Positions 44,939 to 55,589 of a stretch of 64,000 nt of DNA are shown here, piece by piece. Below the pieces are notes generated by a model. That model was not told the DNA's origin, ran no database searches, and saw only the letters and a program-made list of their open reading frames with translations. Source of the DNA: Paenibacillus alvei DSM 29 (GTDB taxonomy: Bacteria; Bacillota; Bacilli; Paenibacillales; Paenibacillaceae). Where the stretch lies: contig NZ_AMBZ01000002.1 of NCBI RefSeq assembly GCF_000293805.1, forward strand, positions 748,501-812,500, given 5' to 3'. The first letter of the stretch is position 1. Every line of letters starts with the position of its first letter. A program made the translations under genes and the position numbers.

Positions 44939-46735
44939 ATGAATGCGGTTTCAATAGTGATTGGTTCGATATGCATCTTGATGATCACCTATCGCCTCTA
45001 TGGAACATTTATGGCGAACAAAGTGTTAAAGCTAGACGATTCCAAGCCTACTCCGGCGCACGAATTAAATGACGGCAAGGATTATGTGCCGACGAATAAA
45101 TGGGTGACCTTTGGTCACCACTTTGCAGCCATTGCTGCTGCAGGCCCGTTAGTCGGCCCAATATTAGCAGCCCAGTTCGGGTATTTGCCAGGACTGCTCT
45201 GGTTGTTGATCGGTGCGGTTATTGGCGGGGCTGTCCATGATATGGTTGTATTGTTCGCATCCATGCGCAAGCAGGGCAAGTCACTCTCTGAGGTGGCGAA
45301 GGAAGAGCTTGGCCCGATCGCTGGCTTCTGTACCGGACTTGCAATGCTATTCATTATTACGATTACGATGGCTGGTCTATCGATGGTGGTGCTTCATGCG
45401 CTTGAACACAATCCTTGGGGTACCTTCTCGGTAGGCATTACAATTCCAATTGCCATGATAATAGGAATTTGGTACAAGAAGACAGGCAACCTGAAGCTTG
45501 CTTCTGGAGTTGGTTTTGTTTTGCTGATGATTGGCGTATTTATGGGTCCTTACATTCAAGGAACCGCACTTGGCGAATGGCTGACTTTTGATATGAATAC
45601 GCTTGCAATTATTTTACCAGTATATGCCTTCTTTGCGGCGGCGCTGCCCGTATGGCTGCTGCTAGCTCCACGCGACTATTTGAGCAGCTTTATGAAAATC
45701 GGAGTGTTCCTTGCCCTTATCGTTGGTGTGTTCATTATTAACCCGGACATCCCATTCCCAGCCGTGACCGAATTCATTAACGGCGGAGGGCCGATATTGG
45801 CAGGGCCAGTATGGCCGTTCATCTCGATTACGATAGCCTGTGGAGCAATCTCCGGCTTCCATGCCTTTGTTGGATCGGGAACAACGCCGAAGATGATGGA
45901 TCGCTGGAGCGACATTAAGGTAGTAGGCTTCGGCGCGATGCTGGTCGAATGTGTTGTTGGGATTATGGCGCTAATCGCTGCGACTGCCTTGCAGCCTGCT
46001 GACTATTTCGCAATCAATTCTACACCGGAAGCGTTCAAGACACTTGGCATGAACGTCGTTCATCTGCCGGATTTGGCAAGAGAAATTGGTTTGGATTTGG
46101 AGGGGCGTACAGGCGGGGCTGTAACTCTGGCTGTTGGGATGACGTATATTTTCACAAAATTCCCGTGGTTCGAATCAATGGCATCCTATTTCTTCCAATT
46201 TGTTATTATGTTCGAAGCGGTATTCGTACTGACAGCGATTGATGCAGGGACGCGTGTAGCGCGTTATATTATTCAAGATTTCTTCGGTGAAGTATATAAA
46301 CCTTTGAAACAAGTGGACTGGGTACCAGGCTCTATCTTTGCAAGTGCGCTAGCATGCTTCCTGTGGGGGTATCTGCTCTTCTCGGGAGATATCGGTTCAG
46401 TATGGGCGCTGTTCGGAGTATCGAACCAAATGATGGCCTCCATCGGTCTCATTATCGGTGCTACGGTTATTATGAAAATTGCAGATAAGCGCTGGTATTC
46501 ACTCACATGTCTTGTACCGCTTGCGTACTTGTACGTCACTGTTAACTATGCAGGCATATGGATGATTACGAATGTGTACTTGAACTCATCGGGTAAAGGG
46601 TACAGCATCCTGAATGCAACGCTGTCGATTATTATGATGGTGCTGGGCGTTATTATCCTCATTTCTGCTATTAAGAAGTGGCTGGAGCTGTGGAATACAC
46701 CAAGATCGAAGATGGAGCCTCTATCGGTTTCCTAG
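44939..46735 (+). CDS. cstA: CstA-family carbon-starvation/pyruvate or peptide transporter
   Basis: This 598-aa inner-membrane transporter has about 16-18 helices. Family signatures are FGHHFAAIAAAGPLVGPILA, LIGAVIGGAVHDMVVLF, SGFHAFVGSGTTPKMMD and IDAGTRVARYIIQDFFG. E. coli relatives BtsT and CstA import pyruvate and are controlled by a LytS/LytTR-type pair, BtsSR, matching this gene order. AAGGGAGTGG precedes the ATG. A GTATGATAAC -10-like element lies upstream, with no good -35 in place. Confidence 0.93.
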   Translation: MNAVSIVIGSICILMITYRLYGTFMANKVLKLDDSKPTPAHELNDGKDYVPTNKWVTFGHHFAAIAAAGPLVGPILAAQFGYLPGLLWLLIGAVIGGAVHDMVVLFASMRKQGKSLSEVAKEELGPIAGFCTGLAMLFIITITMAGLSMVVLHALEHNPWGTFSVGITIPIAMIIGIWYKKTGNLKLASGVGFVLLMIGVFMGPYIQGTALGEWLTFDMNTLAIILPVYAFFAAALPVWLLLAPRDYLSSFMKIGVFLALIVGVFIINPDIPFPAVTEFINGGGPILAGPVWPFISITIACGAISGFHAFVGSGTTPKMMDRWSDIKVVGFGAMLVECVVGIMALIAATALQPADYFAINSTPEAFKTLGMNVVHLPDLAREIGLDLEGRTGGAVTLAVGMTYIFTKFPWFESMASYFFQFVIMFEAVFVLTAIDAGTRVARYIIQDFFGEVYKPLKQVDWVPGSIFASALACFLWGYLLFSGDIGSVWALFGVSNQMMASIGLIIGATVIMKIADKRWYSLTCLVPLAYLYVTVNYAGIWMITNVYLNSSGKGYSILNATLSIIMMVLGVIILISAIKKWLELWNTPRSKMEPLSVS

Positions 46736-46757
46736 TACAACTGCATGAATAAATGAT

Positions 46758-46792
46758 CAAGGACAGTCGGTTAGTCGGCTGTCCTTGTTTTT
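46758..46792. terminator. Terminator between cstA and the subtilase gene
   Basis: CAAGGACAG pairs with CTGTCCTTG, followed by seven T. It lies between convergent genes. Confidence 0.8.
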
Positions 46793-46808
46793 TCAAATCT
46801 CGGACACG

Positions 46809-47951
46809 TTATCGGTCTGCCTCTTTAAGGAGCCGCATGACATCAATTTCCCCTACACTTCGGGAAGTGCTGCTCCGGCTTCGCATTGGGGTTGCAGATC
46901 GTCTTAGCAAGGATTTGATTTCTGCGGGCCTGAGATCGGGCTTCATGGCAAGCAGCAGTGCAATAGCACCGCTTACGTGTGAGGTGGCCATTGAGGTGCC
47001 GCTCATCTCATGGTATTTTCCCTTAATCCACGCAGATACAATTTTATCACCAGGCGCGTAAATATCAACGAAGCGACCTCGATTGCTGAAGGGGGCAATT
47101 TTCCGGATGCGATCGGTAGCCCCTACTGAGATCGTTTGCAGGTAACGAGCGGGGTAATCAATGGATTTGCGCTTCGCATCATTTCCGGAGGAGGCAACAA
47201 TGGTAACGCCAGCGTTGTATGCGTTCGTGACAGCGGTGAGGAGCGACTTGCTGCGGGTTTTCATGCCGAAGCTCATATTAATGATATTCATACCATGGCG
47301 GACACACCAATCAATGCCTTGAATAATATCGGATACGAAGGCAGCTCCATTCTCATCGAATGCTTTGACTGGATGAATAACGGCGCGAGGGGCCACCCCT
47401 ATAATGCCGTACATTTGATTGGCGGCAGCTATCGTGCCCGCAATATGTGTGCCGTGACCATTGTCGTCATGCGGAGGAAATCCGCGCTGAATCAGATTAA
47501 TGCCGCGCGTGAGCGAATGCCTCAGGTCAGGATGGTGAAAATCTGCCCCGGTATCAATGACACCAATATGAACACGGTGACCGGTTGTTGTGCTCCAAGC
47601 CTGTGGAGCTTTGATGTGCCGGACTCCCCATGGAATGCCGCGCTCCCAGTTGACTGGCCGCTGGGACACGGCATGCATGGAAAGGTGAATGTCTTCTTCA
47701 ACGATAACTTGATAAGTGGACAATAAAAGGGTTGAGTCGAAGTCAGCACTGGCTGGATATATCCAAGCATTAATAAGTGGAACCTTGCGTATTACAGTAA
47801 GCTCCGGTCTGCTTTCCTCGAGCAAATTCAGTGCCTCGCTGCATTGTTCATACTGTTCGTGGGTGTGGAAGCGGATGAACAGTTGACGCCTGCGCGGCTT
47901 ATCGGTGCTGAGCCCTTGAAGCAATAACTGGAGTAAGCCCGTAGTATCCAA
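46809..47951 (-). CDS. Subtilisin-like serine protease (S8)
   Basis: This 380-aa protease of the subtilase family has Asp133 in GVIDTGADFHHPDLR, His166 in DNGHGTHIAG and Ser320 in SGTSMATSHVSGA, with Asn in ASSGNDA; all catalytic residues are intact. The N-terminal about 95 residues are an I9-like propeptide region without a clear signal peptide, so it may be cytoplasmic or exported by other means. I choose TTG 47951, which lies 9 bases after GGGAGG. The frame continues up to ATG 48059, which would add a hydrophobic stretch FIFGLLIITCNFL; with that start it would have a signal-like N-terminus. Confidence 0.85.
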   Translation of the reverse strand: MDTTGLLQLLLQGLSTDKPRRRQLFIRFHTHEQYEQCSEALNLLEESRPELTVIRKVPLINAWIYPASADFDSTLLLSTYQVIVEEDIHLSMHAVSQRPVNWERGIPWGVRHIKAPQAWSTTTGHRVHIGVIDTGADFHHPDLRHSLTRGINLIQRGFPPHDDNGHGTHIAGTIAAANQMYGIIGVAPRAVIHPVKAFDENGAAFVSDIIQGIDWCVRHGMNIINMSFGMKTRSKSLLTAVTNAYNAGVTIVASSGNDAKRKSIDYPARYLQTISVGATDRIRKIAPFSNRGRFVDIYAPGDKIVSAWIKGKYHEMSGTSMATSHVSGAIALLLAMKPDLRPAEIKSLLRRSATPMRSRSSTSRSVGEIDVMRLLKEADR

Positions 47952-48059
47952 TGTCGAGTCCCTCCCGACAGTTCCTTTGTAACGGTTGTTCAAAAAGTTA
48001 CATGTGATAATCAAGAGACCAAATATGAATTGGCTGAAACGTCTTTTTTGAACAGACAA

Positions 48060-48272
48060 TTTTACATATCGTATGCGTTAAATTCCTGCGTGGACTGGGG
48101 TAGAAGCCTTTTTTGCGAAAGTTAGGCCTTCCACCGTGTCAAATGACTTCCACGGACATAGTATGAAGAAGAGCCGACGAAGGGCTTAGCACACCCGATA
48201 CGGGGGCGTTAGCCTTCATCGGGTGCGGATACAGTCGAACGCGAAGGGGATTCCCTTCGCGTTTCTATTTTT
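48060..48272 (+). ncRNA. Candidate structured RNA between the subtilase and rpoE
   Basis: This gap has no gene but ends in a strong plus-strand terminator with no plus-strand gene before it. Upstream lies a CACCCGAT/ATCGGGTG stem (48191-48223). A small RNA or an rpoE-related leader is possible. No convincing promoter is seen: TTGAAC with 18 bp to TATGCG at 48048-48077 is weak. Confidence 0.35.
48238..48272 (+). terminator. Orphan strong terminator upstream of rpoE
   Basis: An 11-bp perfect stem (AACGCGAAGGG and complement) with a 4-base loop runs into TCTATTTTTT. Confidence 0.8.
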
Positions 48273-48403
48273 TGTCCGACTTGTGGCATTTCCTCGTCTA
48301 TAGGAAGAAAACTTGCATTTTCACTTGAGATCGGTTTTACTTATGTGTGAACATGGATAAGTGAATGCAATTTGAACTTTTTAGAGAGAGAGGATGTGTC
48401 TTT

Positions 48404-48958
48404 ATGAGCACACCGCTGGATTTGAAATTGGATCCTGAAAAAGTGCAAGAAATACCGATGGTGGATCTTGCTTTCATGGTACTGAAAACTGCCAACACGC
48501 CTTTCTATTACCGCGATCTCATGAATGAAGTCGCTAAGCTGCGGGGGTTGTCCGAAGAGCAAATTAACGATGTCATTGCGCAGTTATATACGGAAATTAA
48601 CATTGACGGACGATTTGCTTGTGTTGGCCAGAACCTGTGGGGATTGAAACGCTGGTATCCGGTCGACCGTTCTGAAGAGGCAATGGCCGGGGGTACGCCG
48701 CGTCCACGCATCATTAACGATGACGACGATGACGATTACAATGATGATGACGACAACTACCACAATGATGAAGAAGAAGACTTCGACTTCGTTGATGAAG
48801 ATAGCGATGAAGACGAGGAAATCTTCGAGGATGATGATTCTGATGTGGAAGATGATGTGGACATCGAAGAAGAAATCGATGAAGAAGATGCAGATCTGAA
48901 TGAAGATGAAGATCGCGACGAATTTGAAGATGAGGAAGACAAAGACGGGGATATGTAA
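48404..48958 (+). CDS. rpoE: RNA polymerase delta subunit
   Basis: This 184-aa accessory subunit of Gram-positive RNA polymerase raises polymerase recycling and sensitivity to initiating nucleotides. The folded HARE-HTH N-domain is MVDLAFMVLKTANTPFYYRD followed by NEVAKLRGLSEEQINDVIAQ and INIDGRFACVGQNLWGLKRW. The last 80 residues are almost only Asp and Glu, the disordered tail typical of delta. I start at ATG 48404, with AGAGGATG upstream; an in-frame ATG at 48365 adds 13 residues not seen in the family. In Bacillus it also precedes pyrG. Confidence 0.95.
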   Translation: MSTPLDLKLDPEKVQEIPMVDLAFMVLKTANTPFYYRDLMNEVAKLRGLSEEQINDVIAQLYTEINIDGRFACVGQNLWGLKRWYPVDRSEEAMAGGTPRPRIINDDDDDDYNDDDDNYHNDEEEDFDFVDEDSDEDEEIFEDDDSDVEDDVDIEEEIDEEDADLNEDEDRDEFEDEEDKDGDM

Positions 48959-48990
48959 GATCCTCTTCTTAATTTGAATCCGCATTTTAG

Positions 48991-49067
48991 AATGCCGCTT
49001 GCTTATATTTCCTGTGCCCCCTAACTGATCTTAGGCGTGTGCAGGAGGGATACGTAAGCGGCATTTT
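48991..49067 (+). terminator. Multi-stem terminator of rpoE
   Basis: AATGCCGCTT pairs with AAGCGGCATT across 55 bases that fold further (CCTG/CAGG, CCTAA/TTAGG). A TTTT follows. The T-run is short, so termination strength is uncertain. Confidence 0.6.
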
Positions 49068-49107
49068 CCATATGAGCTGCCCGTGCGAAAAATCACCTCG
49101 ATCTCCC

Positions 49108-49136
49108 TTGACACGGGATTGCCTACAGAGTAAACT
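49108..49136 (+). promoter_or_regulatory. pyrG promoter with GGGC start site
   Basis: A consensus TTGACA, 17 bp, TAAACT. Seven bases further comes GGGC (49144-49147), the predicted first transcribed bases. In B. subtilis pyrG begins at GGGC and low CTP leads to repeated G addition there, which prevents attenuation. Confidence 0.8.
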
Positions 49137-49192
49137 AGCATATGGGCTTTGGATTTACACGTAATTAAATAGAGTCATTTTCACATATGAAG

Positions 49193-49236
49193 AAAGTGCC
49201 CCGTGACACTACGGGAGTCACTTTTTTGTTTTTTAG
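49193..49236 (+). terminator. pyrG leader attenuator hairpin 1
   Basis: AAAGTG and CCGT pair with ACGG and CACTTT, followed by TTTTTTGTTTTTT, about 50 nt from the predicted start. Its 5' arm includes GCCCC, a possible target for a poly(G) tail. Confidence 0.75.
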
Positions 49237-49303
49237 GATACGAATTGCGGATTTTGCGGCTTTGTTGCTGGTTGCAATTGGTACAATTTGATTCGTATAA
49301 AAT

Positions 49304-49358
49304 AGCTCCCGTCCACTACGGAACATGACTTCCGGACAATTTAGACAGGAGCTTTTTT
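49304..49358 (+). terminator. pyrG leader attenuator hairpin 2
   Basis: AGCTCC/GTC pairs with GAC/GGAGCT around an inner CGGAA/TTCCG stem, followed by TTTTTT. The 5' arm AGCTCCCGTCC is C/U-rich, as expected for a poly(G)-sensitive attenuator. A second promoter-like TTGCAA, 18 bp, TATAAA ends just before it. Confidence 0.75.
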
Positions 49359-49412
49359 AATGACATTTTGCATCAATGAATATTGCGCAAATGGGTTACG
49401 ATAACAACATGA

Positions 49413-51107
<1,695 letters not shown>

Positions 51108-51132
51108 GGAACAATAGTCGCTGGAATCGTTT

Positions 51133-51172
51133 GAAGCGGGGCTCTCCTATTGGAGAGTCTTCGCTTTTTTTG
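51133..51172 (+). terminator. Terminator of pyrG
   Basis: A stem around GCTCTCC/GGAGAGT, extended by GAAGCG/TTCGCTT, is followed by seven T. Confidence 0.85.
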
Positions 51173-51211
51173 TTTTTATGTGGGAGTTGCGATGTTTTTC
51201 CTAGAAGAAGA

Positions 51212-51236
51212 AGGATTTTATTGTAAAGAAGCGAAT
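51212..51236 (+). promoter_or_regulatory. Sigma-H-type promoter of spo0F
   Basis: AGGATTT, 11 bp, AGCGAAT matches the sigma-H consensus (AGGAwwT, 11-12 bp, RnnGAAT). B. subtilis spo0F also has a sigma-H promoter, which builds the phosphorelay at the end of growth. Confidence 0.75.
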
Positions 51237-51347
51237 AAGTACTGTACATGTGGAGTGGTAAAATAAGCATGCAGTGTGAGAGATTAACTCATTTGAACAA
51301 GAGGATGCTGCACACTCGCTCGTGAGACGCGGTGGGAGGGGTACCAG

Positions 51348-51746
51348 TTGAATAATAAGAAAGTATTGATTGTCGATGATCAGAATGGTATTCGGGTTCT
51401 TCTCATGGAAGTGTTCAGTAGTGAAGGATACACGACTTTTCAAGCGTCCAATGGCAAGATGGCGCTGGAGATCGTAAAAGAAGAGTCGCCGGATATTGTC
51501 CTGCTAGACATGAAGATACCGGGCATGGATGGATTAGAAATTTTGAAGCAAATCAAGCTGATGAAGCCACATATGAATGTGATTATGATGACCGCTTATG
51601 GCGAATTGGATATGATTAAGGAAGCGACCGATCTCGGTGCATTAATGCACTTTACGAAGCCATTCGATATTGATGAGATGAGAGTTGCGGTCAATATGAC
51701 ATTAGAGCAGGGGCAGTCAAGTAACGAGATGACGATGCCTTCTTAA
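51348..51746 (+). CDS. spo0F: Sporulation phosphorelay response regulator Spo0F
   Basis: This 132-aa single-domain receiver passes phosphate from sporulation kinases to Spo0B and so to Spo0A. Asp54 lies in [12 protein letters not shown], with acidic pocket [31 protein letters not shown] and KPFDIDEM all near-identical to the Spo0F pattern. There is no output domain. The start is TTG 51348, behind GGGAGGGG. The C-terminus is about 8 residues longer than B. subtilis Spo0F. It sits between pyrG and fbaA as in Bacillus. Confidence 0.96.
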   Translation: MNNKKVLIVDDQNGIRVLLMEVFSSEGYTTFQASNGKMALEIVKEESPDIVLLDMKIPGMDGLEILKQIKLMKPHMNVIMMTAYGELDMIKEATDLGALMHFTKPFDIDEMRVAVNMTLEQGQSSNEMTMPS

Positions 51747-52020
51747 GAAGTAATGTATGATATAAAACAAGAAGCCTGCTGGGGGTTAAGCTCTAGCCTT
51801 CTTCAAAGTATCCGGTCAATGATAGTGGGCGACTTATAGCATTGGCTTGCGATACAGTGAATTGGACATGCCTCTAGTGGAGAGTGCTCGTGGACGAGAC
51901 CTCCTTAGGGGCCTTCCTCGTTTATTGGGTATTGTGCTCTAAATCGCTGCTATAGGATACGGAAGCGATATAATCTAATGGTCAGTGGCACAATCATGGG
52001 ATTTTACAGGGGGCGGATAA

Positions 52021-53007
52021 ATGATGATACGAGTGGCTGTTTGCAGTTATTGGCATGTTCATGCGGAAGAATATACGGATTTTATTCTTCATCACCCAGA
52101 TACAGTGCTGGCAGCAATATGGGATGAAAATGAGACGCGTGGCGAGCGCTATGCAAGCCGCTATCAGGTGCCGTTTTATGCAGATCTAGATCATATGCTG
52201 GCACAGGCGGATATCGATGCGGTTGTGGTTGTAGCGCCGACGCGTCTGCATGAGAAAATCATGGTAAAGGCAGCAAAAGCAGGCAAGCACATTTTCACAG
52301 AGAAAGTATTAGCCCCAACCTTGGCAGAAGCTGATCGCATCGTAAGGACTGCAGAAGCAAATAATGTTGTGCTGACCGTTGCTCTTCGAAAGCTATATGA
52401 GCGAGATATCATAACGCTGCGCAGAATAGTAGGAGAGGGCGCTGTGGGGAATGTATCGCTTGTCCGTGTGCGTATGGCGCACAACGGAGCTCTAGCAGGA
52501 TGGCTGCCAGATCATTTCTACGATCGAACCGATTGTGGTGGTGGGGTAATGATCGATCTAGGCTGTCATCCAATGTATATTGCCCGTGTGCTGCAAGGGA
52601 TGCCTCGAGCCGTGACTGCATCATATGGGTATGTTACTGGTAAAGAAGTTGAAGATAATGCAGTCGCGCTGCTCCAATATGATGGTGGTGCTATCGGAAT
52701 TGCCGAAACAGGATTTGTTACCGGTCAATCCCCGTTCATGGTTGAGATTCATGGCGCAAATGGCAGCATTATGTATGGCATGCCGGACGATCAAATTCGC
52801 ATACGACTGAATGAAGGAGACGGAGAGTGGAATATAATTCCGTTCGATGAACCGATTCCGAATATGTTCGAGCAGTGGGTAGATTATGTGCTGCGTAGAG
52901 AAACCAATCCAGACAACGTTAATATGGCGCTGGATCTGACAAAATTAATAGAAGCGGCCAATCAGTCAGCGGCTTTAGGGAAATCAATTCCTGTAAACGT
53001 AATGTAG
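52021..53007 (+). CDS. Gfo/Idh/MocA-family oxidoreductase
   Basis: This 328-aa NAD(P)-dependent dehydrogenase has an unknown sugar-like substrate. The N-terminal Rossmann domain begins MMIRVAVCSYWHVHAEEYTD, with an unusual YWHVHAEEY in place of the plain GxGxxG loop, a form seen in some members. The EKP motif is FTEKVLAPT with Val for Pro. The C-domain has GGGVMIDLGCHPMYIARVLQ and ends IEAANQSAALGKSIPVN. GGGGGCGG precedes ATG. It interrupts the otherwise conserved spo0F-fbaA order. The 274-base gap before it holds only weak imperfect hairpins. Confidence 0.83.
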   Translation: MMIRVAVCSYWHVHAEEYTDFILHHPDTVLAAIWDENETRGERYASRYQVPFYADLDHMLAQADIDAVVVVAPTRLHEKIMVKAAKAGKHIFTEKVLAPTLAEADRIVRTAEANNVVLTVALRKLYERDIITLRRIVGEGAVGNVSLVRVRMAHNGALAGWLPDHFYDRTDCGGGVMIDLGCHPMYIARVLQGMPRAVTASYGYVTGKEVEDNAVALLQYDGGAIGIAETGFVTGQSPFMVEIHGANGSIMYGMPDDQIRIRLNEGDGEWNIIPFDEPIPNMFEQWVDYVLRRETNPDNVNMALDLTKLIEAANQSAALGKSIPVNVM

Positions 53008-53028
53008 CTGTTTTGTCAAGAGGTTGTT

Positions 53029-53057
53029 TACTTTTTCACGCCCAATTGTGATATAAT
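53029..53057 (+). promoter_or_regulatory. Promoter of fbaA
   Basis: A perfect TATAAT at 53052 with TACTTT 17 bp upstream; the -35 is weak. Confidence 0.5.
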
Positions 53058-53128
53058 AACACCGTATAAGATGTCGGCTCTAATCAAGATAGACAGACGA
53101 CGAACAACTTCCTAGGAGGATGGAGACC

Positions 53129-53983
53129 ATGCCATTAGTTTCGATGAACGAGTTCTTGCCTAAAGCAAAAGAGAAAAAATTTGCGGTAGGTCAGTTCAAC
53201 ATCAATAACTTGGAATTCACACAAGCAATTACAGAAGCGGCGATGGAAGAAAACGCGCCAATCATCTTCGGTGTATCCGAAGGCGCTTTGCGTTACATGG
53301 GAATGGAGTACACAGTAGCAATGGCTGAGGCGGCTGCTAAGAAATCCGGCTTGCCAATCGCTTTGCACCTTGACCATGGTAGCACATTTGAAGTAGCAAT
53401 GGCTTGTATTCGTGCCGGATTCTCTTCCGTTATGTTCGATGGTTCCCATCATGCATACGAAGACAACATCCGTTTGACAAAAGAAGTTGTTAAAGCAGCT
53501 CACGCTATGGGCGTATCGGTTGAAGGTGAACTGGGTACAATCGGCGGCGTTGAAGACGATCTTCACGTAGACGAAGATGCAGCTCAATTGGCTAACCCAG
53601 AAGAAGCAATTCGTTTCTATGAAGAAACAGGTGTAGATGCACTTGCAATTGCTGTTGGTACTGCTCACGGCATGTACAAAGGCGAGCCTAAACTTCATTA
53701 CGATATCATCGAAGCAGTAGCTTCCAAAATCCCAGTTCCAGTCGTATTGCACGGCGGTTCCGGTGTACCTGACGAGTCCATCCGCAAAGCGATTGCAGCA
53801 GGTGCAGGTAAAATCAACGTGAACACTGAAAACCAAGTTGCTTGCACAGCAGCTATCCGTGAAGCACTGGCTAAAGATGCGAACGTTATCGACCCTCGCA
53901 AATACTTGACGCCAGCACGCAATGCAATGGTTGAAGTTGTTCGCAACAAAATCCGCTTGTTCGGATCCAATAACCAAGCATAA
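53129..53983 (+). CDS. fbaA: Class II fructose-bisphosphate aldolase
   Basis: This glycolytic enzyme (284 aa) cleaves fructose 1,6-bisphosphate with a zinc ion. Signatures are PIALHLDHGSTFEVAMACI (catalytic Asp and zinc His), VEGELGTIGG, AIAVGTAHGMYKGEPKLHYD and VLHGGSGVPDE. Codon use is strongly biased, as expected for a highly expressed gene. ATG 53129 is chosen because the ATG at 53120 abuts the AGGAGG site. Confidence 0.96.
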   Translation: MPLVSMNEFLPKAKEKKFAVGQFNINNLEFTQAITEAAMEENAPIIFGVSEGALRYMGMEYTVAMAEAAAKKSGLPIALHLDHGSTFEVAMACIRAGFSSVMFDGSHHAYEDNIRLTKEVVKAAHAMGVSVEGELGTIGGVEDDLHVDEDAAQLANPEEAIRFYEETGVDALAIAVGTAHGMYKGEPKLHYDIIEAVASKIPVPVVLHGGSGVPDESIRKAIAAGAGKINVNTENQVACTAAIREALAKDANVIDPRKYLTPARNAMVEVVRNKIRLFGSNNQA

Positions 53984-54012
53984 TCGATATTCATATTTAT
54001 GTTTACGAATGC

Positions 54013-54052
54013 GGGAAAAGCACCGGTTCGCGCCGGTGTTCTTCCCTTTTTT
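54013..54052 (+). terminator. Terminator of fbaA
   Basis: GCACCGG pairs with CCGGTG around TTCGCG, with outer GGGAA/TTCCC, followed by six T. Confidence 0.88.
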
Positions 54053-54151
54053 GCGATTATTCCACGTTTTTGCAAATGAACATGAATCCAATAAAGCATA
54101 TGGGCGAGCCGGATCTGTAACAGGTGCGGCGTGGGGGGAACTTAGCTTGTG

Positions 54152-55405
54152 ATGGAAAAGTTAATGATTTGCGGTGGGCGACCGCTGCGTGGCGCTGTGC
54201 AAATCAGCGGCGCAAAGAACAGTGCAGTCGCACTCATTCCTGCGGCAATATTGGCAGAGAGTGAAGTAGTGCTCGATAACTTGCCGGCATTAAGTGATGT
54301 TGCAACCTATACGGAGATTATTAGCGAACTCGGCGGAGAAGTAAGCTGGGAGGGCCCTTCCTTGCGAATTGACCCATCTAGCATGATTTCGATGCCAATG
54401 CATAACGGACCTGTGAAGAAATTGCGGGCCTCCTATTATCTAATGGGTGCCTTACTTGGGCGTTTCGGCGAAGCGACTATTGGCATGCCGGGAGGATGCA
54501 ACTTTGAACCCCGTCCGATTGATCAGCATATTAAAGGATTCGAAGCATTGGGCGCTACGGTAACCAATGATCACGGAGCAATCCATATTTCGGCGCGCGA
54601 ATTGCGCGGCGCCAAGATCTACCTCGATGTGGTTAGTGTAGGAGCAACCATTAATATTATGCTGGCGGCTTCCCGAGCCAAAGGCATCACCATTATCGAA
54701 AATGCGGCCAAAGAGCCTGAAATTATAGATGTAGCCACTTTGCTCAATGCAATGGGGGCTAGAATCAAAGGTGCTGGTACTGAATCCATTCGAATTGAAG
54801 GAGTGGGGGGGCTGCATGGGTGCCGACATTCTATCATTCCGGATCGCATTCAAGCAGGAACCTATATGATCGCTGCGGCAGCTACGCGTGGCGATATTCT
54901 CATCGACAACATCATCCCTAAGCATTTGGAAGCACTTACGGCGAAGCTGGAGGAAATGGGTGTGCAAGTCATCGAAGGAGACGAGTCTCTTCGTGTGATT
55001 GGCCAGCCTGACTATGAGGCTATCGATGTAAAGGCCCTCGTGTATCCAGGATTCGCAACAGATCTTCAATCACCGATGATCAGCTTGCTCACGCAAGCTG
55101 CTGGCGTAAGTATGCTGTCCGATCTCGTATATAGCAATCGATTTAAAAATGTGCCAGAACTGCTTCGTATGGGCGCCAAAATCCGTGTGGAAGGACGTTC
55201 AGCAGTCATTGAGGGAGCAAAGCTGAATGCAGCAAAGGTGAAAGCCGCTGATTTGCGTGCGGGGGCATCACTCGTGATTGCAGGACTAACTGTAGCAGAT
55301 GGCATCACAGAAATCTCCGGTGTAGAGTATATTGACCGGGGCTATGATAATCTGGTTACGAATTTGCGCAATTTAGGCGCTGATGTATGGCGTCAGACGG
55401 AATAA
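54152..55405 (+). CDS. murA2: UDP-N-acetylglucosamine 1-carboxyvinyltransferase, second-copy type
   Basis: This enzyme adds enolpyruvate from PEP to UDP-GlcNAc, the first step of peptidoglycan synthesis (417 aa). The catalytic Cys116 lies in [48 protein letters not shown] and [11 protein letters not shown] are family hallmarks. It is the MurAB/MurZ copy by position before rho, as in B. subtilis. A GTG at 54149 is an alternative start with better spacing to GGGGGG. Confidence 0.94.
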   Translation: MEKLMICGGRPLRGAVQISGAKNSAVALIPAAILAESEVVLDNLPALSDVATYTEIISELGGEVSWEGPSLRIDPSSMISMPMHNGPVKKLRASYYLMGALLGRFGEATIGMPGGCNFEPRPIDQHIKGFEALGATVTNDHGAIHISARELRGAKIYLDVVSVGATINIMLAASRAKGITIIENAAKEPEIIDVATLLNAMGARIKGAGTESIRIEGVGGLHGCRHSIIPDRIQAGTYMIAAAATRGDILIDNIIPKHLEALTAKLEEMGVQVIEGDESLRVIGQPDYEAIDVKALVYPGFATDLQSPMISLLTQAAGVSMLSDLVYSNRFKNVPELLRMGAKIRVEGRSAVIEGAKLNAAKVKAADLRAGASLVIAGLTVADGITEISGVEYIDRGYDNLVTNLRNLGADVWRQTE

Positions 55406-55542
55406 ATTGGCGGTTATAGGGTAAAAATAGGATAATGATCGTTTCGCAATCGTGGGTCAAGGGTGGTAACAACTTTCCGATAAGCTCCGATCAAGTGACC
55501 TGCAAGCGCGAAAATTCTAGTACTCGGCGTTTGTTTAGCGAT

Positions 55543-55589
55543 CTGTATCCGAAAGAGAGTGATAGTGGTGCATTCTCTTTCGGATACAG
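55543..55589 (+). repeat. Large perfect hairpin in the murA2-rho gap
   Basis: Arms of 16 bp (CTGTATCCGAAAGAGA and exact complement) enclose a 15-base loop. No T-run follows (AAGAAAATGCAACC). The 470-base gap 55406-55875 holds no gene. Possible roles are terminator-like structure for murA2, a rho-leader element, or a small palindromic repeat. Confidence 0.65.

Noticed and set aside
48720..48950. GA-rich, repeat-like tract
   Set aside because: It encodes the acidic Asp/Glu tail of the delta subunit; it is not a tandem repeat element.
51747..52020. Imperfect hairpins after spo0F
   Set aside because: The stems are short and mismatched and no T-run follows, so I do not call a terminator.
53135..54091. 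Long open frame on the minus strand opposite fbaA
   Set aside because: Same reason: antisense of a highly biased gene, with an implausible amino-acid composition.
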